A stretch of DNA of 64,000 nucleotides from Harmonia axyridis (GCF_914767665.1 NC_059505.1:27897506-27961505); one strand, 5' to 3'; positions 1 through 11,480 are shown, counted from the first letter of the stretch. The notes: a model not told the origin generated them from the letters alone. Made by a program: numbers and translations.

Positions 1-570
1 TCATTACTATGCACTGTTTTATGATTCAATTGAATTCTTCAGAAGGATGGTGGTGTGGTATGCTTGAATTAATTGGGACTCAATTCAATCAGACATGATT
101 TTTTCATCATTTCGGTGTAAATTAGTCTACTAATTTCAGGTGGAATAATGCATACACCAGTGGTGTCTCATCAAGGAAGGCAGGGCAGATCTCGAACAAT
201 GGAACACAGCAGAAATGTTAACTATAAATTTTACTGGATTTGTTAGTTTCAAACTTTTTTTGGGAAAATAAAGTACGCCACTATAAAAATTAGTATTGAA
301 TAATTTCGTATGTCGAATAGTCATTATACATAGTTTTTATGAACGTCACATATCAGGTCCACTCAATGTTATCATGGTGTTTGTTTTATCTCTATTATGA
401 TATGTTCCTTTTATTGTGCTGCTATGCAGGGTGTTACGAACGGCATTACAAAAATTTTTTATATAGCAAACCCCAATCATTCTTTAGTTTTCTACCTATC
501 CTATAGATGGGATCACCTTTTTTTTGGAACACCCTGTAAACATAAACATTTGTTTTACTATTATTACTAT
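1..570. other. Intergenic, no gene recognised
   Basis: AT-rich sequence without a convincing coding exon; the short open frames here are not supported by codon pattern or family motifs. The only recognisable item is a solo transposon-like end at about 529-538 (reads ACACCCTGTA), of the type that recurs throughout the window. Confidence 0.5.
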
Positions 571-1395
571 TTCCATACGAGGTGTCCGGGAAAATAAGGC
601 AAATCTCTCGGATTCAGATGAAACATACAAAAATAAGATGACAACTTCCCATCATTTTTTTCCCTAGCGGAGATACGGCCTCCTAAATGACGTTACTGGA
701 AATCCATTTTACTAGAATGAATTTCAAACTACTTCATATAATTTAAAGAAAATTTGATATTAACAGTAGTAAGGACCTCTTAAAATACTACGCTTAAATT
801 AAAATTAGCTCTTTCAATTCAATTAGGTTGTTAACGTGCCTTTCTGTGCCTAATAGTTGCATAGTTAAGAATCTCGGATTCAATAACATAAACTAGAACT
901 TTTTTGTGACTTGAATAACTTTCGTATCACACCTTGAAATTTGAATTAATGGTTTTTTTTAATAGAAATAAAAAAATTAATTCGAAAATGGTTCAATTTA
1001 TCGACGATCAACAAGAGTACTTTTTTTTTAGCTTAATGTTCAAGCTATCCAAATTTGTTTTTTTCTACTCCTTATCATACAGGGTGTTGAAAATATAAGC
1101 ATTAAAATGTACAACCTTGTCCGCCCCTGGTAAACTAAAAGAGCTATTTTAAATTTAAGGGCAGTATTGTAAGAAGTTCTTACTTCTGTTCATCATATCA
1201 AATTTTCTTTGAATTATATTGAGTAGTTTGAAATTTATTCCACTGAAATGGATTTCCAGTGACGTCATTTAGGAGGCCGTATCTCTGTAGGGAGGGCCGC
1301 TAGGAAAAAATCTATGGGAACTTGTTATCTTATTTTTTATGTTTTATCTGAATCCGAGAGATTTCCCACATTTTCCCAGATACCCTGTATATTCA
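571..1395. mobile_element. Foldback/MITE element with about 250-bp inverted arms
   Basis: The arm at about 571-820 is repeated in reverse complement at about 1128-1395. Both carry AAATCTCTCGGATTCAGAT near the outer end, a GGCCTCCTAAATGACGT-type block in the middle and a TAGCTCTTT block at the inner end. The right end reads ACCCTGTAT and the left end is a decayed version (ACGAGGTGTCC). There is no coding capacity in the centre, so this is a non-autonomous element able to form a long hairpin. The arms have diverged by many substitutions, so it is not recent. Confidence 0.8.
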
Positions 1396-1439
1396 CAATT
1401 AAATATTGCCTCTTGTTTGTAATACTTCAATGAATTAAG

Positions 1440-1696
1440 GAAATAAAATGAAATATAAATATAACGTATGCCTCGAAAGTTTTGTCATGAATTCCAAGTG
1501 TATAAAAGAAAATTCAAAATCCAAAATGTCGAGTCGGCTTTGTGAAGATCAGTCATTCAATGATTTATGTTTCTTCAAGTGACAGTTCAAGTCTTATAAT
1601 TTCCATAAAGAGTGAACCAAAAATCATCCTTAATTTCCATCAAAGTATCAGCTTCTGAAAACTTTTGCATCACTTCAGTTAGAAGCACCCTGTATA
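1440..1696. repeat. Dispersed repeat, related copy at about 23600-23750
   Basis: A block containing AAAATGTCGAGTCGGCTTT (about 1525-1543) and CGAAAGTTTTGTCATGA (about 1478) is found in reverse complement around 23600-23750. The right end at 1686-1696 reads CACCCTGTATA, a transposon-like terminus. Function unknown; probably a piece of a non-autonomous DNA transposon. Confidence 0.55.
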
Positions 1697-2044
1697 TAAT
1701 ATTAGCAACTGATACTGAGACGATAAATTAACTTGGAACTTGTATAATCGATGTTGAATTAAATTCCCATTTTATTGCTGTTACGTGTTTCGATTGTATT
1801 CGATTATTCCAGAAGAATATTCAATCTTATTGAAATAATTGAACACAATAAATACGCTCACCTGATAATAACATCAAACCATCTTCAATTGAAAAATATA
1901 ATTGTTATTATATAAAAATTTCCTTTTGTTCATTCGATCGTATGATTTGAAATGATTTTGTATTATTAGAATTATTCAATGAATTAATTTTGATTTTATC
2001 ATACCAGAAAACCAAAAATTCTTCATTACTTGATTAAGACTCAT

Positions 2045-2870
2045 GTAAAATACAACAAGAATTGGTAGGATCATTTAGAGATGTGCAACAAGCCATTTCA
2101 TAACTCCTTAAAGTCATGGGAATGATTCAGAAACAAGGAAATTGGGTTCCGTACGAGTTGAAGCCGAGATATGTCGAACGGCGTTTGTTTATTATGAACT
2201 GCTGCTTTCAAGGCAAAGACGAAAGGGATTTCTGCTTCGCATTGTAACTGGAGACGAAAAAAAAATAGGTTCATTACAAATATCCCAAGAGCAGAAAATC
2301 ATGGGGATATCCTGCCCTTTACTTCCACGTCTACGGCCAAACCGAATATTCCTAGTTCCAAGGTCATGATCAGTATTTGGTGGGACCAGTTCGGCGTAGT
2401 GGATTATGAGTTGTTAAAACCGACCGAAACAATCACAGCCGTTTGTTATCGAACGTAATTATTGCGTTTGAGCCGAGCATTGAAAGACAAACGATCGAAA
2501 TACAACGAAAGACATGATAAACTGATTTTACAGCATGACAATTCTCGACCTCATGTTGCGAAAGTGGTCAAGACATACTTGGAAACATTGAAATGGGAAG
2601 TCTTACATCACCCGTCGTATTTTCCAGACGTTGCGCCCTCGGACTATCACTTGTTTCGATCAATGGCACACGGCCTGGTTAACTAGCACTTATGAAGGAG
2701 TAACAAATTGGATTGATTCGTGGATAGCTTCGAAAGATGACCAGTACGCTGTTTGAAAGATGGGAGAAAGTAGTGGCCAGCAATGAACAATACTTTTAAT
2801 CATAAATATATAACCAGTTTTTTACAATAAAGCCTCGAATTTCGAAAAAAAAAACGGCGGAAGCAAAGAA
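2045..2870 (+). pseudogene. Decayed mariner transposase (DD34D, mauritiana-like)
   Basis: Broken pieces of a mariner transposase can be read in order. They are a QGNWVPYEL block at about 2130-2160, a YELLKPTET-like block near 2405, ILQHDNSRPH at about 2540, and VAPSDYHLFRSMA at about 2632-2665. The second and third catalytic Asp (HDN and SDY) are separated by 34 residues, as in DD34D mariners. The N-terminal third is missing or unreadable, and frameshifts and stops lie between the blocks. The 3' end near 2850-2868 reads AAACGGCGGAAGCAAAG, the inner part of the inverted repeat seen complete in the copy at 48118-49405. Dead copy. Confidence 0.85.
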
Positions 2871-2969
2871 AAAACAACTCTTATCAATTAATCTCTGAAT
2901 TAATCAAATGAGATATGGATTCGTTGAACAAGCAATTTAGAATACCCTCTATGTAAATATAGATGTTCA

Positions 2970-3430
2970 AAGGTTCACGAGTGCTTCAAAAATTATCGAT
3001 AATTTTTTCTTTTCCACGAAAACTTGTTAATATGGCAAAAACATGAAAACAAACCGATTGATCGTGACGGACTCGTGATTTTATCTATATTCGGTTTGTT
3101 TGAATGTTTTTGCCTCAAATAAACAAGTTTGAGTGAAGAAAATGAAAGATTATCTGATGAAATTTGAAGAACGAGTTGTATTTGAGGAGATTATTTTTTT
3201 CAGCAATTTAAATGCTCAATATTCTCTTGGGTGATGGCACTGAATCGAGTTGTGTTAATTTTTCAATGATGCACTTTAAGCTGTCAATAGTGACGAATTC
3301 AAAGTAAAATTTTGACGTTTCAATGTAAACAAGGTATCATCGATGAGGAAGTAGTATTATCAGTATAATCCCGAATGATTCGCTGGAATAATAAATTGCT
3401 ATTAGTAGAAACCACCAACATGTCAGATTT
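2970..3430. repeat. Dispersed repeat; inverted relative at 7255-8045
   Basis: This block matches the reverse complement of 7255-8045 over most of its length. Shared stretches include GAAGAACGAGTTGTATTTG, CACTTTAAGCTGTCAATA and GACGAATTCAAAGTAAAATT. The copy at 7255-8045 carries an extra stretch of about 340 bp. No coding content recognised; probably a non-autonomous transposon family. Confidence 0.75.
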
Positions 3431-3454
3431 TGACATGTGAAAAAAAAATCAACA

Positions 3455-3790
3455 GTAAAAACACTAGAGCTTTTTTTTTATCGGATAAATTTCTCTTTGC
3501 AACGAAACAGTTTTGCCAATCACTAATTTTACGAGAAAAACTGACATGATAATGATTTTATCTAATGTCAGTTTTTCCAGCAAATTTAGAAATTGGCAAA
3601 AGTTTGAGTTAAAGAGAAAAGTATGTGATAAAAAAACGCTCGAGTGTTTTTTGGCAAGATGAATAAACGACAGAATATATTGATGAACAACAACAATAAT
3701 TATCTTTATTAACACAATAAAATTCTGACAGACTAATTGACAGTTTTACTAGATATTGAGGAAGAGAAGTTTTTATCCGATAAAAAAGGA
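3455..3790. repeat. Small foldback repeat
   Basis: Two arms, about 3455-3550 and 3564-3655, are inverted copies of each other. Both contain AAAAACTGACAT or its complement, the CCAAT/ATTGG block, and a CACTAGAGC-like / GCTCGAGTG-like outer block. A further inverted match to the TTATCGGATAAA segment lies at about 3758-3789 (TTTTTATCCGATAAAAAA). No coding content; likely a foldback transposon relic. Confidence 0.6.
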
Positions 3791-3879
3791 TGCACCTTTT
3801 TTATCGATGTCAAAGTGACAATAACATTTCCAGGTATATGACATTTTAACATTGCAGTTAATTCATCAAAATAAATTCG

Positions 3880-4165
3880 CCAGTTTGTCAAGTCCTCACA
3901 ACTTTCCAGTCATTCAGAAGTGAACTCGATTCGAAACGAGAAAACAACATACGTATCATTAGCGGCTCGGAATCTGCATACAAACAATCGAGATAAACAC
4001 AGTTCGGCTTTTACTCCACGTGAGTCATATGTGGGTCAGCAGTCTCTTCCTTTTCACTTCTTGGCGTCCTCAGACGAATTTTTCGTTGAACGGTACGATC
4101 TCGTACAACCTAGACCAGATTGATGATGGCATTCTTGCTGCGGGCTTAACTTAACGGAGGAGTAA
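3880..4165 (+). other. GC-richer block, possible noncoding first exon
   Basis: This stretch is richer in C, G and CpG than its surroundings. It contains an initiator-like CAGTCATTCAGAAGTG at about 3908-3923 and two donor-like sites (CACGTGAGTC near 4018, GGAGTAAGA near 4158). It has a 67-codon open frame from 3920 with no recognised domain. It could be the first exon and promoter of a rightward gene whose later exons are distant, or a transposon piece. I have no homology to support either reading. Confidence 0.25.
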
Positions 4166-4714
4166 GATCAATATGTAAATCAGTGAATTATTAATGAACC
4201 AGTTCAACTTTCTCCTAACTATAAATAGCTGTTCGTTTTGGTCCCGATGGCATTTCATTGTGAAATAGGTGATCACAATTAAGTTGATGTTGTTCTAGAG
4301 TGCAACTCCTTCATTGACCAAGTTTTGGTCGGTCAGAATGATGCATTCGAAGGTTGAGCTTGTTCACTATCACATTCTTGCGATGATCCGTTATTGTTCT
4401 GTTCTTTTTCCGTTAATGATCTTCGACGGCTGACTTAATCGGTAGAACGCTACTTTGTTGATTTTGTTGTTGATAGTTTGATCAATTAATTGGTTTCAGA
4501 TCGACAATAAGAGAATAAAACGTTTGAAGTATATATTCTCAAACAAGGTATTTATGATGGCTGCTTTGCTGTAGAAAGACGTAGGTTTTTAAAAAGGCTT
4601 GAAATTAGCCAGAGAATATATCAATCAACCGGTATTATTTTTGTAAGAGCAAAGGAGGAAATAATGACAATATGAAAAGCAGGGAAATTCCAATATTCAC
4701 TTGAAATTCAGAGT

Positions 4715-5650
4715 GGTCTAGATTTTAGGTCAATAACTTCGGCGTCGGATAGAACAACTTTTTTCCTGAAAAAAGTTGATATAAACATGTTGGAGTTTGA
4801 AAAAAAACCAGTTTTTTACCTATAATTCTAGTATTATTATTATTACACTCGTTATTACATTCATAGTTTCAATTATAAGGTATTGAATTCTAGATTGAGT
4901 GTTTCGAATCAGGTAATAATCTCCTCCCAAACTTTTTTTTTTGAGAAAATTAGTCTTTTTCTGAAATCAACAGAATTTCACTGAAACAAAAGGCTCTAAT
5001 TTTTTTTCATAGAATGTAACGTTTTTGAGATAATCGAGTACAAAGCAAGCACTATCCACAAAAATAAATTTTTCCATTAGTGATAAATGAAAGTACAAAA
5101 ATTGGCGTAGTTGTCTATAAAGCTTTCAGATAGCATTTAATTCAACATTTCAGAAAAAAATTATCAGACAATTAAACAATTAATAATATTTACAAAAATT
5201 GTTCAAAATGTGAGCCATTTCTTTCGAAACTTACCTTGTAGCGACGCAAAATTGAAAAATTTGAATTTGCTAAATAAAAAAACACTATTTATTTTTGTAC
5301 ATAGTGTTTGCCTTGTACCCGATTTTCTCTGAAACGGCACATTCTATGATAAGAACTCAAAAGACCTTTTCTCTTAGTAAAATCCTGTTGATATCAGAAA
5401 TGAAATTATTTTCTCGAAAAAAAGAAAGAGGCGTAGATTTTCAATAGGGAAAAGATCATCGGAACCCTATACCTACTACCCCTCTGGATAGTTTGAGCAA
5501 ATACACTTACCTGATTCGAAACATGATATTATCTAGACTTCAATACATAAAAAATATAACAATTAATGTAATAATACTGGAGTTATAAATGAAAAACTGA
5601 TTTTTTTTTCAAACTTCAACACTTTATATGAACTTTTTTCATGAACATTT
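4715..5650. mobile_element. Large foldback element, arms about 350-400 bp
   Basis: The left arm (about 4765-5110) and the right arm (about 5225-5645) are inverted copies. Shared blocks, in outside-to-inside order, are a GAAAAAAGTTNATATAAA segment, a GTTTCGAATCAGGTAA segment (about 4906-4921, complement about 5507-5523), a TCAACAGRATTT segment, an ATAGAATGT segment, and a GTACAAAGCAAGCACTAT-like segment. The outer left end, GGTCTAGATTTTAGG at about 4716, also occurs alone at about 10332. No transposase is readable. Confidence 0.8.
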
Positions 5651-7250
5651 TCATGAAGGGAATAATATTGATTTGTGATCTTCAATGGAGCACTAGGCTT
5701 CAGCAGATATTTTTGAATATACAGGGTGTAAGTCAATAGTGCTCAATCGGTTGATAACTCTTGGCAATTTTTGGCTAGAAGAATCATTCAAATTTTGACG
5801 GAATCGACAGTACTAAGCTTATAAGCTTACATAATTTTTTACTCTACAGGTTGGTCCGAAATTGGTGAAACGGTATCACCCTGTTCTTCAAAATAAGAAT
5901 GCCCAATTTTTAGATCATACTTCTGATTTCGAAATACTCCACTTGACATCTTTTATCTGTGGTCCTTTTTGACGTAGCTGGCCACTTTATCGACAAATAT
6001 CATGGATATCATGGTTTGAACTGAAGATATATCTTATGAACCATTCCAGATAATTGTACAATTTATTTCTTATTGAATTCACGAAAAGTTTTCATGTCTT
6101 CTGCGAATTTACAGATCATTCTACATTAGGTGGTCAGGTACTGCAATTTTCAAAAACTGACCTTAGAAAAATGTCAATAAATCCATTCGTCTTATTTTTT
6201 AGTGAGAACATTTTGTGTCTAAAATGAATATTTTTCAAAATGATTCACATTTCATGTTTTGTACGGGGGCTGGCAGTCTAATTTCCACGCAAACAGTTTA
6301 ACAAGGATAAGATCACTCAACTTCACTTGATTCCTAGTCAACTAGAGATAAACCGAATCAAGAAAATCATAAAAATATTAGGAAATATTCACTACTGACA
6401 AAATTGAATGGAGACCACGTGAACAAACAGAAACATAGTCTGAATTCTCTTAAGGAGTTCAAAATGACAGCTTATGTTCAACTGATAAAGTCTCATCAAT
6501 ATCTATCGTTTATATAATCTGCTCAGATGTCTACAAACTTTTTTCAAATCAAACTGCCCCTCATTTAAATTACGTATATTGAAATTATAAAAAAAAATTG
6601 CAGACGTACCCGACAATGACTCATTTCATGATCGGTGCTTAACATGTCAAGAAAAATTATTTTCATTGTCACCAGAGTGAGCCAGTATAGAATATTGTAA
6701 TATAGGTATCCAAAATAGTTTTTTATTGTTTTTAGTAGAACAATAACCGGAATTGTCTAATATGGGATCGTAGATGAATCATGAATCAGATATATCGTAC
6801 CTATTATTATTTTCATGTTTTCATCATCACCCAAAATCCATCCTAGTAGGTAAATATGAAACATTGGAAATTCTAAGTCCAACTATACTGTATTTGAATT
6901 TGATTTCTTGTGGTGTTTCTGTATTATTTTTTTGATGAACCAACAATGGGATGGGATCTCATGAAAATCGAATAACTCTTCGTTGAAACTCAGTTTCTGA
7001 AACATGACAACTAATCCGCAAAGAAAACCTATTTAAATTCTGTTGGATGCAGTGCCTCGAATGAAAGATTGTTAATCAAATTCTCTTCAAATCTAATTAC
7101 TACAACGAAATTCTCTAACAATTCCCTGAATTTTAATTAGTTGCTCTTCACTTTACTCCAGTTTTACTCGACTGCAACCCTTCATTCACATATTCTTTGG
7201 AAATAAAATGCAACTGAACCGCTTGATAATTTCGATTAGTTTTTTTTACA
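5651..7250. other. Intergenic, no gene recognised
   Basis: AT-rich sequence without convincing exons. A transposon-like terminus ATACAGGGTGT lies at 5719-5729 and a possible partner ATCACCCTGTTC near 5875-5886, perhaps marking a short relic. Nothing else could be supported. Confidence 0.4.
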
Positions 7251-7254
7251 TGTA

Positions 7255-8045
7255 AATCTAACATTTTGGTGGTTTCAATAATAGCAATTCATTATTCTAG
7301 TAAATCATTCGAGATTATATACTGTTTCCTCATCGATAATACCAAAATTTTACTTTGAATTCGTCAGTATTGACAGCTTAAAGTGCATTGTTGAAAAATG
7401 AACACAAACCGATGCAGTGCGACCACCCAAGTGAATATTGAACATTCAAATTGTTTAAAAATAGTATATTGTGCAACAAGTGGGCAAAGTCCAACTTTTT
7501 CTCACGACTGTGGAAAACACACGAAGACACGAGGACTTTTGATACAGCTGCTATGGAAAGTAACATATTCTTCATGGCTTACTCAATTTCAAAACTATGT
7601 ATTGCTCATACTGTGGGAAATATTATTCCACACGATACTTTGCCCACACCTCGCTTGGTACTTCGTAGACCAATTAAATTGGGCTTTTAAAAAGTCATTG
7701 GTCTTTCAAGCAAGGTGTGGGCAAAGTGCCTTGTAGAATAATATTTCTCACAGTATGAGCAATGCATAGTTTTGAATTTGAGTAGGTGAGCTACTTTCGA
7801 AAGCAATTGTAGGAAAAATAATCTTCCCAAATACAACTCGTTCTTCAAATTATTATTAGATATTTTTTTATTCTCATCACGCAACTCGTTTATTTGGTGA
7901 AAAATCATTCAAACAAGCCGAATTTATATAAAATCAGTTGTCCTAACGGATTTTATCAATCGGTTCGTTTTCATATTTTTGCCAAATAAACATTTTTTCG
8001 TAGAAGAGAAAAAATTATCGACAAAATTTAAAGCACTCGTGGTAT
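7255..8045. repeat. Dispersed repeat with internal insertion (copy of 2970-3430)
   Basis: Read in reverse complement, this stretch matches 2970-3430. The match is interrupted between about 7456 and 7808 by extra sequence that itself contains an inverted repeat. That inner repeat is about 7578-7671 against 7696-7795, sharing AAAACTATGYATTGCTCATA and ACTTTGCCCACACC. The open frames here arise from this repeat and are not considered genes. Confidence 0.7.
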
Positions 8046-8477
8046 TTTATTTGATAATCACATTTCAAGTGGAATTCTCGAGGTATCAAGTAATAATTTT
8101 TTAGCATTTCATATCAATCAGAAAAAAAAATCATTTTATAATGTCAAATAAAAATTAAAAATTATTCAATGTATATCAACTACCCAAAACAGAAATAAAA
8201 TGAATAAAGAACTTGTTATTCATGGCACACGATTTTTTGAAAAATTACGTCGCATTATTTTCTCCAATGTAGAACACACAAAACAACAGAGGTTGTTGTA
8301 CGACTGAAAAATTAAATATTCAAGACATCAATGCGCCATTTCTTCGTGTTTCAACAATAAAACTGTCAACGCAGTAACGCACTATAAGAGATTTCAGAGT
8401 CGTATCAGTTCTATCCTTCGTATTAAATTGAAAGCAAAATAATTTTTTATCTGTTATGAATGATTGTGATTCTTATC

Positions 8478-9234
8478 CCCGGTTTCTGAGAGACTGATCT
8501 AATCTTTGTTCAACTAATATATCATTCAACTTAACAGCGATGTCAAATCCATTTTGGGTTTCTGAAATGTTCTACAATGTAAAATTAACCAATCTATGTT
8601 ATCTGAAGCATTTAACTTGAAAAGAAAAATAAAAATGCGTTTCAGAAACCCAAAATGACGCTTGAGGTACAATTTATGTGTAAAATTTGATCACTGTGTG
8701 TAAACTGGCAGAATGTTCAAATAAAAAAGATGCTTTCAAAGCAGGCGATAGTTCAAGCAAAGGTTTGATACCTGCAAAGCAGCTCCGTCATATGCTGCAA
8801 AACGGGGGGGAATGTTTATCGTCAAAAGAAGTTGATAGAATTTTCAGAGAAGCCAACATCACAAATGATAGTATGGTTAAATATAAAGACTTTGTGAAAA
8901 TAGCATGCGCCCCCATACCCGATTATTATTAAGTGATACTATGCATTATTTAACAAAATTTAATCACATAATCAGGGATTTCTTTTTGGTGGTGTTTACA
9001 AAAAATATTTTAGACAGTATATTCATTTTTATTTGATAGATTTTATTTCTAAACATATATTGAAGCATTTACACAAATTGCCTTGTATTTTGATCCTACG
9101 CACAATTTATAATAAATATTTAAAAATTTGAAAATGAGTTAACCTTACTTTCAGCAATGACGCAAATGACGCTTGACCATATAATTGACAGCTGTTAAGT
9201 TGAATTTTACGTTGATTGGCCTTTCAGAAACCGG
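8478..9234. mobile_element. Inverted-repeat element enclosing a calmodulin-like exon
   Basis: The left end at 8479-8499 (CCGGTTTCTGAGAGACTGATC) is matched in reverse complement at about 9214-9234 (CCGGTTTCTGAAAGGCCAATC). A second shared block, ATTCAACTTAACAGC followed by TGTCAA, lies further in on both sides. A smaller nested pair, GGGTTTCTGAAA at about 8556 and its complement ending near 8651, is also present. No clear target-site duplication was found. The coding fragment at 8690-8932 lies inside these repeats. It may be captured host sequence, or the repeats may be unrelated copies that happen to flank a host exon. Confidence 0.5.
8714..8932 (+). CDS. Calmodulin-like (CALML4-like) C-terminal coding fragment
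   Basis: The open frame ending at the TAA at 8930-8932 encodes a C-terminal EF-hand pair region. It contains DAFKAGDSSSKGLIPAKQLR, a LSSKEVDRIFREANI helix, a VKYKDFVKIACAP segment and a PDYY tail. This resembles calmodulin-like protein 4 and related myosin-light-chain-type EF-hand proteins; the canonical Ca-binding loop residues are mostly missing, as in that family. There is no start Met near the homology. The only nearby ATG (8687) lies upstream of a non-homologous stretch, so this is either a terminal exon or a gene fragment. A candidate acceptor, CTGGCAG, ends near 8712. A polyadenylation signal AATAAA lies at about 9112-9117. Upstream exons were not found, and the exon sits between inverted repeats, so a captured or pseudogene copy is possible. 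Confidence 0.55.
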   Translation, partial: CSNKKDAFKAGDSSSKGLIPAKQLRHMLQNGGECLSSKEVDRIFREANITNDSMVKYKDFVKIACAPIPDYY

Positions 9235-9944
9235 TAGTTTTCCTGAATTCAGTTGTTTTAAAAAATGTCGCTTGTATTACCTATTTCGATATAAAAAATT
9301 TCAGATAAGAACAGTCTTTGCATTAGGTTATGTTAGGAACTTAGTAGCCATCGTTCATTCATTCATTCGCCTATTGCAAGCGGTTGGGGACCACATCAGA
9401 ACTGTACCATTATATGAGATACTCAATAGTCAAGGATTATGACTTCATTATTGTCGGTTTCTTCATCTGAATTAAGTTTTATGATGATACAATTCTCCTG
9501 AAATTCGTCATGAATGATCGAGGTATTATTTTTCATACACAAACTAAATTTCAGCTTAGTGGATCTACCCAATATTTACTTTATCCTTAACTATTGAGTA
9601 TTTTCGAGCGCTTGTTCTCGTTATTTATATGTCTGTATCTTTTGAATTTTGAGCCAGAGATGGTCTCAAGCGTGGAAGTTCGATTCACTGATGGAGAATC
9701 AATCCTCAAATTAAATTCTATTCGTCCGGCCTGTCAAACCTAACCTTTCAACGGAAGGACAACTACAATATGAAAAACTAATAAATCAATTCTAGCTATT
9801 TACATCTGCCCCTCTCTTCCCGATCAAAAAAAAAAGATATTCTTTCTTCCTAATCACTGAACAAAAGTAATGGCTAAAAAAGTTGAAATGGAACAAAAAG
9901 ATGAACACAGATAAATCGAAAGGATCCTCAGTAGTAAGGTCAGA

Positions 9945-10197
9945 AAATCTAGGATTCAACAGGTTTATCCCAGAGAAGATGCAGATGCTGTGATATATGG
10001 TTGTCATTTCAAAAGATATCATCCACCAGAACGTAATGGACCTGTTCTACCGATCAACCGAAATTGTTTTTCCCAGATAAGACATGTTTGTGTGTCCTTC
10101 CCATTTGACACATATGTAAAAAAATATTGGAAATGGGATTCTTTTTCAGTGGTTGGAGAGAACCCTTATCATGAAACATCTGTCATGGATTTTACAG
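9945..10197 (+). CDS. Possible internal coding exon, family not recognised
   Basis: An open frame runs from about 9900 to a good splice donor (TTTTACAG then GTAGGTAC) at 10197/10198. The encoded segment includes YPREDADAVIYGCHFKRYH, PPERNGPVLPINRNCF and a YVKKYWKWDSFSVVGENPY block. Its even amino-acid composition (many Pro, Asn, Tyr, Trp, Cys) is unlike chance AT-rich frames. The left boundary is uncertain; candidate acceptors are the AG at about 9951 or the CAACAG ending near 9961. I do not recognise the family. No matching downstream phase-1 exon was identified, so the exon could belong to a gene with long introns or to a broken copy. Confidence 0.35.
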
Positions 10198-10331
10198 GTA
10201 GGTACAACTCATAATCGAATTTCATGTTGATAATGTCAAAATCAAGCATGTATTTTGTTTATCACAATCATAAGACTTATGTTTTCATATCAGTGTCTGA
10301 TGAGTATGAATACCTTATCATATTATACAGG

Positions 10332-10430
10332 CCAAAGGGTGGTCTAGATTTTAGTTCAATAACTTTGCGTCGAATAGAACAACTTTTTTCATGAAAAAAG
10401 TTCATCATCGATTCCGAAGGATGTTTTGAG
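10332..10430. repeat. Solo end of the 4715-5650 foldback family
   Basis: GGTCTAGATTTTAGTTCAAT followed by an AACTTTTTTCATGAAAAAAG hairpin matches the left outer end of the element at 4715. Only about 100 bp are present, so this is a fragment. Confidence 0.6.
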
Positions 10431-11149
10431 TTGTTTGAGCAGAATAAAAAAAATCCGAATCAATTAGTCACAATGTGAATTCCTCACTACACTTTTGAGA
10501 CTTTAGTCGAAGAGAGCGTCAGCTGAGTGGAAAGGAGTCTGTGAAAGCTGCCCAAAGCTGCCAAAATCGCTAATATGAGCTGGTAAGGTTATAGCATCCG
10601 TATTTTGAGACGAGCGTGGCATATTATTCATTGAGTATATTGAGAAAGATAAAATCATCAAGTCTATATTGCATGACACTATTGGGTCAATTGAGTAAAG
10701 AAATTAAAAAAAAGTCTACAAATACAAAAGAAAAACTTTTCACCCAGAAAATATAAACTGCAACCCTAACTCCGAACAGAAATAACCCAATAACAAGGAT
10801 TCACCAAAAAAGAGAAGAGATTTACAGTTTATCATAAACTTAAAATGTTAGATATAAATTCTTACATATCAAAAATATAAAAAAAAACTAAAATTTAATA
10901 ATTTATACATAAGAACAAGCATATTCTTTTCGTTAAAATAACTTGGGGAAAGTGAAAAATATAAATAACAAAAATATCGAGTTAGATGTTATGATATTTT
11001 ACCATATTTCCAACAGGAAGTATTTGAAATTTTCATCAAAAATCAAATAGCAGAGAGACAATCTCACAAGTCCTCTTACATTCATCCAAATATAATGTCT
11101 AATGAAATTAATTTAGGAACCTTTGTTTCATATGTCACCGAATTCGATT

Positions 11150-11480
11150 TTCCCATAGAAAAAACGTGAGATGACCCAACACAATTTCAGACTTTTTATC
11201 AATATTTCTCAAAATTTGCATCGCTTCCCATAATATTTCCTATTATTTTCTGAATACTACAATAGTGATTACATATCTGTATCCTATTCAGAATCTTTTT
11301 TCCCAAGACATCTATGGGAAAATGTCTACAAGCTGAATAAAACCCATAAACATATATTTTAATTGAGAAAATGTCACTTCACTTGTCCACTTTTTCATTT
11401 TTATAAGCCAGGTCGAATAAAATACAGATTTAATGAATAAATAGACGTAGATTAGTAATCGACTTGTTATACAACTGGTG
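11150..11480. repeat. Dispersed repeat, direct copy at about 17925-18260
   Basis: Shared features in the same order include AAAATTTGCAT, TTTCCCATA, AAAACCYATAAAYATATATTT, AAATGTCACTT and CATTTTTATAAGC. The type is unknown and there is no coding content. Confidence 0.55.

Noticed and set aside
9640..9740. tRNA-like GTTCGATTC segment
   Set aside because: No acceptor stem or anticodon arm can be folded around it; a loosely similar stretch near 18820 suggests repeat DNA.
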